From positions 415,501-479,500 of the forward strand of contig NC_033565.1 in the NCBI RefSeq assembly GCF_001680005.1: 64,000 nucleotides of DNA, given 5' to 3'. The translations under genes were made by a program, and so were the position numbers. Source of the DNA: Plasmodium coatneyi (lineage: Eukaryota; Apicomplexa; Aconoidasida; Haemosporida; Plasmodiidae). Under the pieces are notes generated by a model. That model was not told the origin of the DNA. It was given only the letters and a program-made list of their open reading frames with translations, and ran no database searches. Shown piece by piece: positions 33,259 to 45,309 of the stretch. The first letter of the stretch is position 1. Each line of letters opens with the position of its first letter.

Positions 33259-35450
33259 ATGCATATTCCCAACAAGAGCAACAACTCCTACCAACGTGAT
33301 ATAGAAAACATTACCAAAATAAAAGGAAACAACAAATGTGCCGACTGTGGGGCGAAGAGCCCAAGGTGGGCAAGCATCAACTTGGGCATCGTAATATGCA
33401 TAGAGTGTTCAGGCATTCACCGAAATTTAGGTGTTCATATTTCCAAAGTGAAGTCCTTAACGTTGGATAAAATTATGCCACAATGGATACATGTAATTTT
33501 TTTTTTTTCCCAAATGGATGCCGCTTGGTTTTATGTTGACATTTTGATCTTCTCTCCTCTTCGCGTTGCTGCCATTATTTTGGTCCTCTTCATTTTATTC
33601 CTCATCCTATTTTTATTATTTTTTTTCTTTTTCCCTTTTATTCCAACTGAAGTGCATAAAGTCCATAGGGAACGATTTGTCCAACTCCTACTACCTGTAC
33701 AACTTACCCGCGGATACGTACAGACCAAAGCAAGGAGATTCCTCAGTGTAAGTATGAGCTGCAGTTATGTAACAGGTCATTGGGGTAGCCACTTGTTATG
33801 TTAATTCTGCGTTGGACAGCCTACATACAATTGGCCTTTTGCTTAAAATTTTCACGGCTTATATGTGAGAGGAGTGCCTTGCCCCCAGCACACCCAATGT
33901 GCAAACGCAACCCCTACATGGAAGATGTTGTTCATTTGGAACGCGTGCCAGTCCGTGCCTCACATGTGTGTATTTATATGTGCTCGTGTGCACATTCCCC
34001 TCAAAATTGGGCGACCATGCAAATACCTACAACTAGTTGTTCCCCTGGCACGTGCTTACATATACCCTTATGCATTCAAAAGAACGTGTGGTGTAACTTC
34101 CCCCTTCGTGCAGAATTATGCAAAACTGGATAAAAAATAAATATGAAAAGAAGTTGTACGCGCCCGCCAATAGGAAGGAACCCTACCAGTACTACGTGGA
34201 AGGTACCCGCACACGTCAGCCAGTGTGCATCCTTGCAAATGTGCGCATGTAATTATGCTCATGCAAATGTGCTTCTGCCCACATGTACACTGTTCCGTTC
34301 TGTCTCGTAGGGGTGGACCCCACAAGTTGCCTCCCACCGCAGGATCCCGCGAAGGCGCAAGTGAAGTGAGAAAACAGAAGCTCATCGAAGAATAATGGAA
34401 TGTGCATGCGCAGAAACATATCCCTCTACATATGCGTATAGAGTAAAACGAATGCGCGACAGTGGCGCCACCAACTGAGAGTACACCTTTCTCCCCCCTT
34501 ATCTTTACAGAGAACAAATGAAGGAAAATGTAGGCAGCTTAGACATTTTCGACTCCCTCAAAATATTTGATAATAAAAAAATAGAAGAGACTATGCGAAA
34601 TAAAAAGAGCAGTAGCAATAATGAGAAGGAAACAGACCTATTAACTGAGTCCCCAAAGAAGGAATCCGTAAAAAAAAAAATATACATGAATGATAATTTT
34701 TACTCATTTGAAAACATCCCCTATAGGGAAAATAATTGCACTAGCAGCAATAACGATAGCAGGAACCCGTCCAAGGATTCCTATTTTTTCAACGACTTTG
34801 TTAATGTGGGTAGTTCAAGTAACAACTCCGTCAACATGAACGTTCCGAAGGATGTGAAACATACAGGTAAGGGTAATGACCCGTATAATAGGGACAAGAG
34901 CTTTTCTTATTTGGAAGAAGCCAAAAAATTGAACCCTCATAGTGAGGTAACAGGGGGAAATGGTAACAGCAGAGGTGGATATCATGTGAGTAACAACCGA
35001 AGCAACAGCCAAAACAAAGTCCTAAGTAGCAGCATGGTCAATATCGGAGGGAGAACCGAACCGTCCAAACTGAGCGACAAAAAAAACTTCGGTAGCTTCA
35101 GCTCCCTTTCGGAGAAAGAACTTAGAGACGCAAAAGTGCAAGCGGCAAAAAAATGTATTGCGAGACTTTTCGCCAACTCGAAAAATATTTCCTTTTCAGA
35201 AAAAAATAAAATTAATACAAACTTAAATAATCAGGATAGCCAAATTGGCATTGTAAAAAATAATGTGGGCAATATACATTGTAATACAATAAATGGAGAG
35301 AAGCACAATTCTTTCGAAGTTTTTCGTCCAAAAAATGCAAACAGTGATCATCCTGATAGGGACCATTTGGACATGTTCACCGGCCAAGAAAAGACGAACA
35401 ATTTAAAAAATGAAAATAAAGGCGACAAAGATTTTGATTTTTTTGAGTAA
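33259..35450 (+). CDS. ArfGAP (SMAP/AGD-like), five exons
   Basis: GTPase-activating protein for Arf, acting on Golgi or endosomal membranes. Exons: 33259-33492, 33653-33747, 34114-34202, 34311-34365 and 34511-35450; all phases fit and the product is 470 residues. The ArfGAP zinc finger is CX2CX16CX2C (C27, C30, C47, C50) with the arginine finger in SGIHRNLGVH (R55). It continues PQWIH|CIKSIGND and NLPADTYRP, then WIKNKYEKKLY, the order seen in SMAP1/2 and plant AGD5. The C-terminal 310 residues are Asn/Ser-rich and disordered with a short helix (LRDAKVQAAKKCIARLF) and an acidic end (DKDFDFFE). Unspliced reading stops early, so the introns are required. Microsynteny with a P. falciparum chromosome 5 ARF-GAP is recalled, not checked. 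Confidence 0.9.
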
Positions 35451-36540
35451 CTGAGGCGCAGTGGTGGCACGCACATTGGGGGCACACCTGTGGAAATGTT
35501 ATTATGTAAATATGCCTATGTAAGGAGTACATGTAACCTTACCAACGGGACACACATTTTTGCTCCATATGGGAGGGGAGCCTCCTCATGTTATGATAAC
35601 CCCTCAAAAAAAAAATTAAAAGGAATATCAGAAGGATGCTACAAACGTGTTGTGCAGTTATGGAGCGTGCACCTCATAAGTGTCTCATTTTGTAATTAAC
35701 TTTTTTTATCAACTTTTTTTTTTTTTTTTACTCCTTCCGTTTGGGTTTTCAACGTGAACTTTCACCAAAACGACATTTTTTATGTGAGAGCTGGGTGTAT
35801 ACTACGCACATGCATATATGTACACTTACACATGTTTAATCACCCACATTTATTTGCATTTATGTATTTTATTTATTTTTTTTTTTTAATGACATACCCC
35901 TCCGCAGTATTTGTTATTTTTAAAATACACCGCTGGGTCCATGTGGCCCCTACACGTTCCCTTGCCGCAGTGTGATTTTCGCAGCGTCCATGTGAGTACG
36001 CACACATGAACATATATATGCGCGTGTAGGTAGACAACAAGAACAGTAGCAATGTGCTCCACTGATATAAGGGCACAGGGACAGTTGCTTGGACCACGCG
36101 TATATTCATGTGTGTATGTCTTCGCTCGTTTGTTAGCTGTTTTTATACAGGTGGTGTACACCACTCACACGCGCACGGGTCGTTGTTTGTTAACCACCCC
36201 TTTTCATTTCCGCCAGTTACTCACCTTCTATTTGTGTTTATTAATGAAGCGATCCGTTTACGTGCGTGGACGAACTGCTTTTGTATAATTAAAACGTTAA
36301 GTGAAAAAGTTAAACCTCTTTCTGATAACGAATAAACGCGTTTTGCAAAAGTGCAAAAATGGGAAAATAACGTCGCAGGTAAAGTAGGAGGAACCCATGT
36401 TGGAAAGTTCCCCGTATTTGCGAAAAAGGCCAACGGAGTAGCGGTAAGTCGGGTTAATTTAAAATTGTAAAATGTACAATGTGTGCAAGGCTTTTTTTTT
36501 TTTTTTTTTCTGCTTTTCCTCACCGCGTGAAGTTGTCCGC
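35451..36540. other. Convergent 3' intergenic region
   Basis: Between the plus-strand ArfGAP gene and the minus-strand membrane-protein gene. Contains poly-T tracts (about 35716-35730 and 36490-36510). No gene is supported. Confidence 0.5.
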
Positions 36541-37617
36541 TCAGGAAGCGCCTTTCCTGTACTCACGCAATGCATTCAAAGCTTTGTAAAAAAATACCAA
36601 AAAAACGGAAAACACAACGGGGAAAATATAAAGCATTTGAAGGAGGTTAAAAAACAAATCATACAAAATAAACAAAATCATTACACACACAAAGGAAAAC
36701 AAAAAACCGTAGTTAAAATAACTCGTGTTCATATTCTTCATGTTGTACTTCAAATGGGGGAAAATAAAATACATATGGATTAAAAAGAGGAAAAATAACA
36801 AAGTGATAAGTGCCATGGGCATAATTGGATTTACCCTCTTCGGTTTACTCCTTCCACAAATTACGCTTCCTTTCCGAATTATAGGAAGAGAGTAATAATC
36901 CTTGTAATTTTGTATCACGTGTTTATGCGTATACATTTTGTCCCTTCTGTGTAGTTCCTTCCTCATGACGCTCCGAACTACGGCGTTTCCTTCTTCGCAC
37001 AGGGGGTAATGTACGATCGGTAAGTGGTTCAAAAAATGCAAGTACATTTTGAAGAAATGGATTTTTACAAAATTACTCCCATCTGTTATGAAGAGGTCAA
37101 ATGTGTAGTACCCATCAAACGGTATCAAATTAACAAACAAAAAGGACACCTTCGAAATGACTAAATTGTCCTCCAACTCGTTCGTAAAAATAAACGTTTC
37201 ATCTTCTTTTAAATCTTGCACTGTGTTCTGGCACGCGTATTTTTTACCCTCCTTGTGGACACACTCTTTCTCCAGTTGCTTCACCAAAAGAATGACCAAC
37301 TTTGTCTTATCGAAATTTTTCTGTACTTTAAATGTGCACTGAATGCTTAACATTTCGTACGAGTTTATCTGCTCGTCTAGTAAAATGTACCCCCCTGACT
37401 TTGGACCTCTATTGTGTGTACCTTCATTTTGGAAAACCTCACTTAGCACAATCTTTTCCTCCTTCTTATGGCCAGAGAACACCACGGCGGTAATGTCCGC
37501 CTTGTGTAGGAGTAGAAAATCGCTGTTCAGTTCCCCCTCCCCGTGGTTACTATCTGCTCCCTTCACATTGATATAATCTGCTATGAATAAAGCAAAAATA
37601 AAAAAAAAAATTCGCAT
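36541..37617 (-). CDS. ER-type polytopic membrane protein, possible OST subunit (ribophorin II/SWP1-like)
   Basis: 358 codons, single exon. Residues 1-20 form a signal peptide (MRIFFFIFALFIADYINVKG). A lumenal domain of about 245 residues follows, and the last 95 residues hold three membrane helices (about 266-287, 304-324 and 326-348) with a short basic cytosolic tail. The layout, a signal peptide plus lumenal beta-rich domain plus a compact C-terminal three-helix bundle, is that of ribophorin II/SWP1 of oligosaccharyltransferase. A Pro/basic segment before the first helix (KPKRVNP) sits where that family has its PEKRPP-type motif. Sequence identity is weak by eye, so the family call is tentative; the topology is well supported. 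Confidence 0.8.
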   Translation of the reverse strand: MRIFFFIFALFIADYINVKGADSNHGEGELNSDFLLLHKADITAVVFSGHKKEEKIVLSEVFQNEGTHNRGPKSGGYILLDEQINSYEMLSIQCTFKVQKNFDKTKLVILLVKQLEKECVHKEGKKYACQNTVQDLKEDETFIFTNELEDNLVISKVSFLFVNLIPFDGYYTFDLFITDGSNFVKIHFFKMYLHFLNHLPIVHYPLCEEGNAVVRSVMRKELHRRDKMYTHKHVIQNYKDYYSLPIIRKGSVICGRSKPKRVNPIMPMALITLLFFLFLIHMYFIFPHLKYNMKNMNTSYFNYGFLFSFVCVMILFILYDLFFNLLQMLYIFPVVFSVFLVFFYKALNALREYRKGAS

Positions 37618-38853
37618 CTTGGAGTTTTGTACGGTTCATCTTTCGATGGTTATGATGTTCTTCTTTTTTTTCTTCCATGTCAAGCGGCATGTGCAACTAA
37701 TCCATTTTAACTCGTGTAAAGATCCTCATGGGGAATGGGGAAGCTCCAAGAGGGTGAATCCTAACCAAGGGAAAATTAGCTACTGGCTAATTATGCGTAT
37801 AAATGATCCAAATGTGAATTCGTTATGGGATGAACTGGATCACATGAAGGTATCTTCCACGCATCGATGGTCCCTGTCGAATTGCTCACCACGATTGGGA
37901 GCAGTCACTGTATGTGTAACGCTCTCCTCTGGGAAGCAGCCAGAGGGATGCATATGTGTCATGCGTTTTATTTTACACAGTGTAGGGAATACCCAAAAAA
38001 TTAACCACGTATTTGTATGTAGCACGACCGTTTATAGGTGTACTTACGACGGTTCTTCTTCCCAGCATGACACAATGAGCACTCTGCTAAATGTCGTGAC
38101 ACAGTTTATTGCATTTCAAGAAGCAAAGGGGTAAAAGGAAAGCACCATATTACACCCACTACCCTTCCGCGCATCACCAAATGTAATCCAAAAATATACA
38201 GAGAAATTAGCAAAGCTGTGAAAGAAACAAACCACATGGAGCAAAATCGCTCGGAAGATAAAAAGCCCACTGACAAAAAGGGGGAAACACCAGATGTGCC
38301 ATTAAAAAGAAGTGGCCAGTGTAATACGTAGTCCTGAAAATGTGCCAAGATTCATCACACAAATGGAAGTAGCCCATCTGCAGTTAAACACTATAAAGTA
38401 ACATACCCTACGTTAAGTACCAAAATGCTCACCACAAAGGGAAGAAACTTCTTATATGACGGTCAGCGTGCCAAACTTAGAGGCATGCGAACATTGAGGA
38501 GGACATAGCAGCTACGGCAAAACGTGCTACGAAGGGGTGACTGGGAAGCCTTTCCCATGATGAGGGATTCTCGCAAAGAATAAAAAAAAAGGTGTAGGAG
38601 GAACCTAACAACTTGGTAATATGAAACCAGTAAGGGGGGTGCCTGAACGCAGTCCCACTTTTTTATGCCCTGTGGATATGGTAAAACCCCATATAGGAAG
38701 AACCAAATGACACAGAAAGAACTACCCAAATGGATGAACAAAGAACATACTTCAAAGACCATAAGATGATCGGAAGGTATCCAAAACTGCCCGAAGCAGA
38801 ATTGTCCAACCCTGAAGAGTAATTCCCATTCAAAGTCCTCCCAAGAAGGAACA
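37618..38853. promoter_or_regulatory. Divergent intergenic region
   Basis: Lies between two divergently transcribed genes and so should hold both promoters. A 183-codon plus-strand frame at 37583-38134 overlaps the start of the minus-strand gene and shows no family features. Confidence 0.4.
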
Positions 38854-40833
38854 ATGCTGCAGTGCGTGGGGGGGTTTCCCAAATTCTTTCCACATAGAAC
38901 TATTTTCAACGCCTTCAAAAGAACGCTGAGCAATGCCAAGGAAAATCTAATACATGCGGAGAACAGGAGGATAGAAAAGACACTCCTCTACATGGAACAA
39001 TGCATAGCAGAAGAAAATGAGCAAAACAAAAACTTACTCAACTTCAAAACAGTGTATGATCGGGATGACAAATTGAAAAGCTTACACATGAACCTAGTGA
39101 AAATGTCGTATATGTTAAAAAATATGCGAATCAATCAGCAGAAATGGCTAGACATTTATAAGCAAATTAGCAGCCTTCACCCCCTGGATGGCGATCTCTT
39201 GAGGGGGAAAGCAAACAAACATGCCTGCAAAATGGAACAAAAGGATCGACAATATGACAGTTCAGTGTCTGAGAAACATCCCCCCAGTATAGCAGTACAT
39301 GATATATTTTGCCGCGAATACAACCTGCTAAACATTAGCACGTGCTATATATTTGTCTTTAAACTTTCGATGGGGCATCTGATGAACTGCCTCTGGCTAT
39401 ACACAACAAGCAACTATTTGTTAATACTAAACTGTTGCGCAGAATTTTTCCATTTTTTCTTCAATCTGCACAGGAGAAAGGGGCTCCAAAAATTGAACTT
39501 CCTCTATCTGCACTCTGATACCCACAATTATGGAGACAACATTAAAACATTGAAATGTAAGAGCAACCAAGTGATCCGATGTGGAGAAAATTCCACCATC
39601 GCTTATCACTACGAAGAGCTGTACAATTTGAAATATCACCAAATAGTTACTTACAAAATAAATCTGATGACGCAAGTATTGGAGAATTTAAATTATGACC
39701 TATTAGACGGTGTGCAACTGGGCCAGCTAGCTAATTTTTTTTACTCAGTAACTAAATGTGGAGTGATAAGTGAAAAGGGCGTACAACGTTTTTTGAATTA
39801 TTATTTTGAAGTGGCAAAAAAGGGGGCATCACCAAGTAAGTTGATTCCAAACGATATTGTACTCTCTTCCCAACTCATCAACACGATGTACTATTCTAAA
39901 ATTGTTCACTTCGAATTGGTGTCCCATTTGGTTAGCTCTTTCAGAAGGGCCGACCTCGACTTCCCCCACATTTGCAAAAGAGGCCTATTCGACAGCTTCC
40001 TCAAATTGCTAACGTTGGTAGAACTGACTGACCAGAATATGTACTTATATACCTTTTGCAAGCATTACATTTTAAGTGGGGACACAGAAGATACGAAACA
40101 CATTTCCGACGTTTGCAACTTCTTTTTCGTGTCGTCCATTGTTGGCCTGTTTAACATCCCCCTGATGAAGTTTTACGTCAATTTTTTAAAAAAAAAAAAG
40201 GATAAGATAAAATTTAAAAATTCCACAACGCATAAAATTTACTACACCTTGTTAGGATGGGACATAGTGCTGAATCGATTCATAAAAAATGTAGGTGAAG
40301 AAAGGACAGAGACGATCGATCTGGCCATTCTAAATTTTGAGAAGAAATATGTTCACTACTCCTTTTCAAGCAAAGTACTTTACGACTTTTCCCATTTATC
40401 CCACCAGATAAGCTACCTAACCCTTTTTTTTAAAAATAAATTTATGCTCAAAAAGGAGGGCCAAAATTACTACTTTAACCAGAGTGTCATATTCCACATG
40501 TTGAGGAAACACTACGGCAATGCAATCTATGAATACGTAACGAACGAAAAAATCCCTCTGGATGTATACGTTAAGCTGTGCAATAATGGTCAGCAGAAAA
40601 ATGTCGCCATCGAGTTTAATGGTAGGACACACTACGTCTTGATGCTCACCAAAGGGGGAGACGCCACAGACACTGTGCACTACACAATGAAACAAAACTG
40701 CAATACCAAGTATAAAATGTGGATCCTCTCGAATTTAAATTTTTACACCATTTCTGTTTCGTATTACCACTGGAATGGGTTGCACGAATATCAGAAGGAG
40801 CAACACTTGCTTCGCGCGATGCAGCTCCTTTAA
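38854..40833 (+). CDS. RAP-domain protein, probably organellar RNA-binding
   Basis: 659 codons, single exon. The C-terminal RAP domain (about residues 588-655) shows VAIEFNGRTHYV, then KMWILSNLNFYTISVSYYHWNGL and a final EQHLLRAMQLL. RAP domains are greatly expanded in apicomplexans and are linked to mitochondrial or apicoplast RNA handling. The N-terminus (MLQCVGGFPKFFPHRTIFNAFKR) is basic, nearly free of acidic residues and amphipathic, consistent with mitochondrial import. Residues 60-560 are helical, as in FASTK/octotricopeptide-type repeats, for example LDGVQLGQLANFFYSVTKCG. The first ATG is used; an internal start would remove the targeting segment. Confidence 0.85.
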   Translation: MLQCVGGFPKFFPHRTIFNAFKRTLSNAKENLIHAENRRIEKTLLYMEQCIAEENEQNKNLLNFKTVYDRDDKLKSLHMNLVKMSYMLKNMRINQQKWLDIYKQISSLHPLDGDLLRGKANKHACKMEQKDRQYDSSVSEKHPPSIAVHDIFCREYNLLNISTCYIFVFKLSMGHLMNCLWLYTTSNYLLILNCCAEFFHFFFNLHRRKGLQKLNFLYLHSDTHNYGDNIKTLKCKSNQVIRCGENSTIAYHYEELYNLKYHQIVTYKINLMTQVLENLNYDLLDGVQLGQLANFFYSVTKCGVISEKGVQRFLNYYFEVAKKGASPSKLIPNDIVLSSQLINTMYYSKIVHFELVSHLVSSFRRADLDFPHICKRGLFDSFLKLLTLVELTDQNMYLYTFCKHYILSGDTEDTKHISDVCNFFFVSSIVGLFNIPLMKFYVNFLKKKKDKIKFKNSTTHKIYYTLLGWDIVLNRFIKNVGEERTETIDLAILNFEKKYVHYSFSSKVLYDFSHLSHQISYLTLFFKNKFMLKKEGQNYYFNQSVIFHMLRKHYGNAIYEYVTNEKIPLDVYVKLCNNGQQKNVAIEFNGRTHYVLMLTKGGDATDTVHYTMKQNCNTKYKMWILSNLNFYTISVSYYHWNGLHEYQKEQHLLRAMQLL

Positions 40834-41100
40834 CAAGGGGCAGCCACATTATGCCTTTTTAACAGGGGTGGACACCTCAAACGATTTGTTCACATGTTCC
40901 CCTTCACCATGGGGTGAAAAGGTCTCCAATGAGTGTCATACAGATGTGGCGATTCTCTGGAAAACTACTTCGCCCTTCCTTTTCTGCTTAATATCTCTTT
41001 TTTTAGTAAATGTGCCTCCGTCTGTGAAATAGAAAAGAATTTTTTTTTTTCCGCTGTAGAGTGCAACCCCAATTTTAAGTTTGCTCAACGCGGGAGCACT
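40834..41100. other. Convergent 3' spacer
   Basis: Short gap between the RAP-domain gene and the NEK kinase; no gene. Confidence 0.5.
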
Positions 41101-42380
41101 TCACCGCACCTGCAAATAATCGGACGCGATAATATCACACGACGTGGGCCTATCCTCGGAGTTCTTTTTTAACATCCAGTGGCACAAGTGTATCAGGTCG
41201 TTCGAGTAGCTCGTTGGCAGGGGCTCTGGCTGCGGGGCAAGGTTTTAAAAGTGGGTGGTCTTGTTGCATTTTTGTTGCCACCGAGGTTGGTAAGTTTGTC
41301 ATAAGGGGCAACGTTATTGCAATATTGTGCCATATTTACGCCATTTTTGTGGAAATTTTTTCCGTTTTGCCTCCCCGCTGCGCTCACCTCCTCTTCGCAA
41401 ATCTTCTGGGCTGTCGATAGCATGTTGGAATGCTCCGACTTGAAGGGGTGCCGGAGGGACATGAGCTCGTACAGTATCACGCCAAGGGACCAGATGTCCG
41501 CGGGGAAGCTGTAAGCCGCGTTCTGGGATGACAGCGGCGCAGAAGGGGGATACAAAATTGGGGGTAACACCTCAATTGACGAACTGTCGAATGATAAAAC
41601 GTCCACGCTACGTGAAGGGAAACAAAACAAACGAAAAAGCGAAGGGGACCCACCCTGCAAATTTCCGGAGCCATGTACCCAATGGTCCCACACAATGTAC
41701 ATGTTTGATCTGTGTTCTCCAAAATTTTGGCGAGCCCAAAGTCGCCCACCTTAGCCCTCTCTTCATCATCCAGAAATATATTGTTGCATTTTAAGTCTTA
41801 ACAGAAAGGGGGAAGGAGGGAAGTTATTTTATGCGTAGACAGTGAAGCGTCTGAAAAGGGAGTACCATTATGCCAAGCAGAGGAATGTTGACATGAGTAA
41901 AAAGGTAAGCTGCATAACGTAAGCGGCGATTTTTTTTTTTTTTTTTTCATAATTTGGACAAGCATTTCGCTCATGTAAGCGAAGAGTGAAGCGCTTACTT
42001 ACCCCTATGTATAAGCTTCCTGTCGTGCATGAATTTGATCGCAGTAATTATCTGTAAGAGCCATCTTTTTATTTTCCTCTCGGGAATCAACGTGTTTGTT
42101 TTTTTACACCTTTTTATGTATTTACTCAAATCTCCTTCTACATTTCGTGAAAATAAAAAAAAAGAAAAAAGTGGGTCAGGCGTTAATCACCATAAAGAAA
42201 TTGCAAATATTCACTCACAGTAATGTTAAAAAAGTCTGTAAAGAAAAAAAGGCCTTACTGGAGCAGAAGTCCATAGCGACGTACAAAATATTGTCCTCCA
42301 GGAACGCTTCTTTATATCGCACGATGAATGGGTGCACGGACACCTCGATTAATGCCTTGGACAAAAGCAAAGGGGGAGAG

Positions 42381-42413
<33 letters not shown>

Positions 42414-42903
42414 GATAAAGTAACGCATGATCAAGTTATACAAATTCGGATGAGCAACATCCCCCATTTAACAGATCGATGTGCATTCACGCGCTCGTTC
42501 CTCCCCGCGTCCTTTCAAATGCGTACTCGCAGCTCGTTCACGACGTTCATTTTCTCCTTGTGATTCATGCAGGACATGTCCAGCTGTTTAACGACGAAAC
42601 TGAGCGGGAGTGTGCACACGAAGGCGCGAAAATATGTTTATGTGTAAACGTGCACTAGCTGAGGCTACACGTCCTGAACGGAGCTCATCTTTACATGAAA
42701 ACCATCACTCGCCCCGCTTAACAGACGAAGCACGTTCAATTCCGCTAGCCAAACATATGGCACTTCCCTACAAGGGTAACCCCTCAAAGCACGTACATTT
42801 CCCCCTGGTCGTTCCTTACTGCCGTGACAATTCCAAATGACCCCCGCCCGATAGATTTTATAACCTCATAAGGACCTATTTTCTTCGATGTAGACGTGGT
42901 CAT
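41101..42903 (-). CDS. NEK2: NIMA-related protein kinase, seven exons, probably NEK2
   Basis: Exons: 42797-42903, 42527-42599, 42259-42343, 42003-42137, 41654-41796, 41388-41522 and 41101-41229. All phases fit, giving 268 residues. Kinase motifs: GRGSFG loop at 19-24, VAIK-type lysine in FVVKQLDMS (K40), HRDLKCNNIF at 132-141, DFGLAK at 152-157, GTIGYMAPE at 170-178, SFPADIWSLGVILYEL and the late arginine in SEDRPTS. The protein is little more than a catalytic domain, as in Plasmodium NEK2 and NEK4, kinases linked to female gametocytes and meiotic DNA replication in the zygote. NEK2 is preferred over NEK4 because the next gene looks like IMC1g, the neighbour I recall in P. falciparum. Small introns carry poly-A/T runs. 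Confidence 0.85.
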
Positions 42904-44406
42904 TTTGGACGATAATGTGGGGATACCTCCGTTCTGTCCGCCTTTGTCCTAGATGAAAGTTGTAAAGACAGAAAAAAAAAAAAAAAAAATCGCATAACAT
43001 CACATATATATAAAGATTTTCCTAATTAATTTTCGTCAAAATTGCGCTCCCTCAAAAGAACAGAATTTTTCTCTCTTTTACTTCCCAATTTGAGGAAGTT
43101 CCTTTTCACTTGGCCTTAAGGACGCTTCTTTATAATTAGTAAAAGCCGTTTCACCGTTTGGCATCCTAATAATGGACCATTTTTCCTTTACCCACACATT
43201 TTTTTTTGAGCCATTTCTCCCTTTCGTGAAAATTTGCACATTTATTTAAGCAAAAAGGGTGTGATGTTAGATATAGCTAACGAAGAAGAGGCGCTTCCCT
43301 AGAAATGGTGTACATACAGAACAGGACGAAAAGGCGCATACACAGAACACCGGCTTATCAGCAAAATGACCATGTGGGGGAGCAACTGTACTTCTGTACA
43401 TACAGATAAAAAGAAATTTCCAATAGGTGAAATAGTTTAGACAAATTCATCCTTACGATATTCCTTTCGCTCCATTTGCAAAGGCGCCCCACGATTGCCT
43501 CGTCATTATAAACCCCCCCAAATGGCACATTAGCAAGAAGAAAAAAAAAAGTTACTCCTTAAAAAGCATTATAATTACAAAACATTAGTTAATTTTGAAA
43601 AGAAAAAGAGCAATAAAAAAAGAAGCATGATTAGGATTATTCAAAGTTTTACATATTTATTCATTCCTTTAGTTGTCTTAAATGGTACACATTTTTAAGG
43701 CAAAATAAATTACGACACAATAATATGCGAACATTCAACAGGTAAATAAAAGGAGGCGAAATTATACCCATAATGATACGCTTGCAAAAGGGATTAAAAA
43801 AAAAAAAAAAAAAAAAAAAAGTTGACATGATGTTTTAAAAATGGAGCGTATAGGCGGAAAGTCCCAAACGAATCAAAACATTATGTAAGAAAAAAAAAAG
43901 AAAATTACGTGATGATAAGAAGGAAATGTGTTCTCATTAAAGTAACATCATTAGACCTTTATCTCTACGCATATGATTTAAAAATGTAGGAAAGAATTCA
44001 AACTTTTTTACTTTACACACATATGTAACAAAGGTGGACAAATACGGCACAAAAAAAAAAAGGGGGGAAGGAAAAGGCAAAATGGAAAAAAGTCGATCGG
44101 GCGAAGGCGCCAAATGAAGATAAATCGTCGCAAAGAGGGAATAACAAATTTCCAGTTAAAAAAGTTAACACATTTGAGTATATTTCTTTTTAAATATAAG
44201 TTGTATATGTGCGCATTTTATGTGCATTTGCAGCGCGCCGTTCGACTCCAGCGGAGGGGACATCAGCGTCGGTCGATTAAAAAAGAAGAATAAGAAGCGG
44301 TAATAAAGACTTATAAATAGGTCCTCAAAAGCCCCTTCACAACTTCTACACCGTATATACGCGGTTTATGCGCGGCTTGTGCACAAATGGCAGATGCGCC
44401 CTTCCC
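42904..44406. promoter_or_regulatory. Upstream region of the NEK kinase
   Basis: About 1.5 kb, AT-rich with poly-A tracts (about 42972-42989 and 43796-43820). It holds the 3' flank of the alveolin gene and presumably the kinase promoter. No specific motif is claimed. Confidence 0.4.
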
Positions 44407-45309
44407 TCAGGCGTAGTTGCAGTAGCAGTTCCTCTGAATAATCGAAGGCGTCTTGGAAATCCTAATTTTGGGGAACCCCTCATCCTTGGATTTGTATATG
44501 CTTATGCTTGAGAACCTTTTTTCCCTTTCGGGAAATCCATTACACATGGAATATTGCATTTTTGGGAAGTTATCATACGTGGGCAAGAATTTGCAGCTGA
44601 CGGTTGAGCAAAAATTCTCATTCTGGATGGTATCCACGGTGGTGTCCTGATCACCTTCAGCATTGAGTGTTGCACTGGAATGCATCTTCTGGATGCTTAG
44701 CTCGTTCAGGAGTTGAATATCTTTTTCTTGGATAACGTTAATTGTCTGGTTTTCTTTCAAATCCTCTATCTGAATTTCCCCCTTACTTTCCACCTCCTGA
44801 GTAATGTCAATATTGGGGCAGTTAACTTCTGGGATTTCCATGACGCTTTCCTTTTTGGTAGTTTTCAAAACGGGGATTACTTTCTCTACGACCATGTACT
44901 TCGGCACGGTTATGATTCTTTCCCTGTCAACGTAAACTGGCACTTCAACAATTTTTTCAACCGTTTTTATTTGTGGGACTTCCACAATTTTTTCTTCATA
45001 TATAATCTTATCCACATTTTTTATCTTTTCAACATATACTGTCTTCGTTTTGTACACATTTTTGTATTTAATAACTGGCCTGATTTGCTCCACTATCCTT
45101 TCGACTGTTTTGATTTGGGGCACCTCCACAATTTTTTCCAGATACACTTCCTTGGGCACTTCAACAATTTTATTTTGTACAATTGGCTCCAACACTTTCG
45201 GTGGCAATTGTTTGTTCACCATTTGTGGGTACGAATCATTTTCATTTCCCTGGGAATCGAAGACATTGTCTCCAGAGCAACAGGCTAGTTTTTGGTTCGT
45301 CGAGCACAT
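44407..45309 (-). CDS. IMC1g: Alveolin, inner membrane complex protein (probably IMC1g)
   Basis: Intermediate-filament-like protein of the subpellicular network beneath the inner membrane complex. The preferred start is the ATG at 45309 (MCSTNQKLACCSGD), giving 300 residues; a longer frame to 45387 adds a Tyr/Ile/Arg-rich stretch that looks non-coding. The centre (about 40-160) carries the alveolin repeats: IVEVPKEVYLEKIVEVPQIK, VERIVEQIRPVIKYK, YVEKIKNVDKIIYEEKIVEV, EKIVEVPVYVDRERIITVPK. Cysteine motifs lie near both ends (ACC at 9-11 and NCYCNYA at the C-terminus), as in alveolins anchored by palmitoylation. Assignment to IMC1g within the family rests on size, cysteine layout and neighbourhood. 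Confidence 0.9.
   Translation of the reverse strand: MCSTNQKLACCSGDNVFDSQGNENDSYPQMVNKQLPPKVLEPIVQNKIVEVPKEVYLEKIVEVPQIKTVERIVEQIRPVIKYKNVYKTKTVYVEKIKNVDKIIYEEKIVEVPQIKTVEKIVEVPVYVDRERIITVPKYMVVEKVIPVLKTTKKESVMEIPEVNCPNIDITQEVESKGEIQIEDLKENQTINVIQEKDIQLLNELSIQKMHSSATLNAEGDQDTTVDTIQNENFCSTVSCKFLPTYDNFPKMQYSMCNGFPEREKRFSSISIYKSKDEGFPKIRISKTPSIIQRNCYCNYA

Noticed and set aside
37583..38134. 183-codon plus-strand frame
   Set aside because: Overlaps the signal peptide of a better-supported minus-strand gene, has a poly-Phe run and no recognisable domain.
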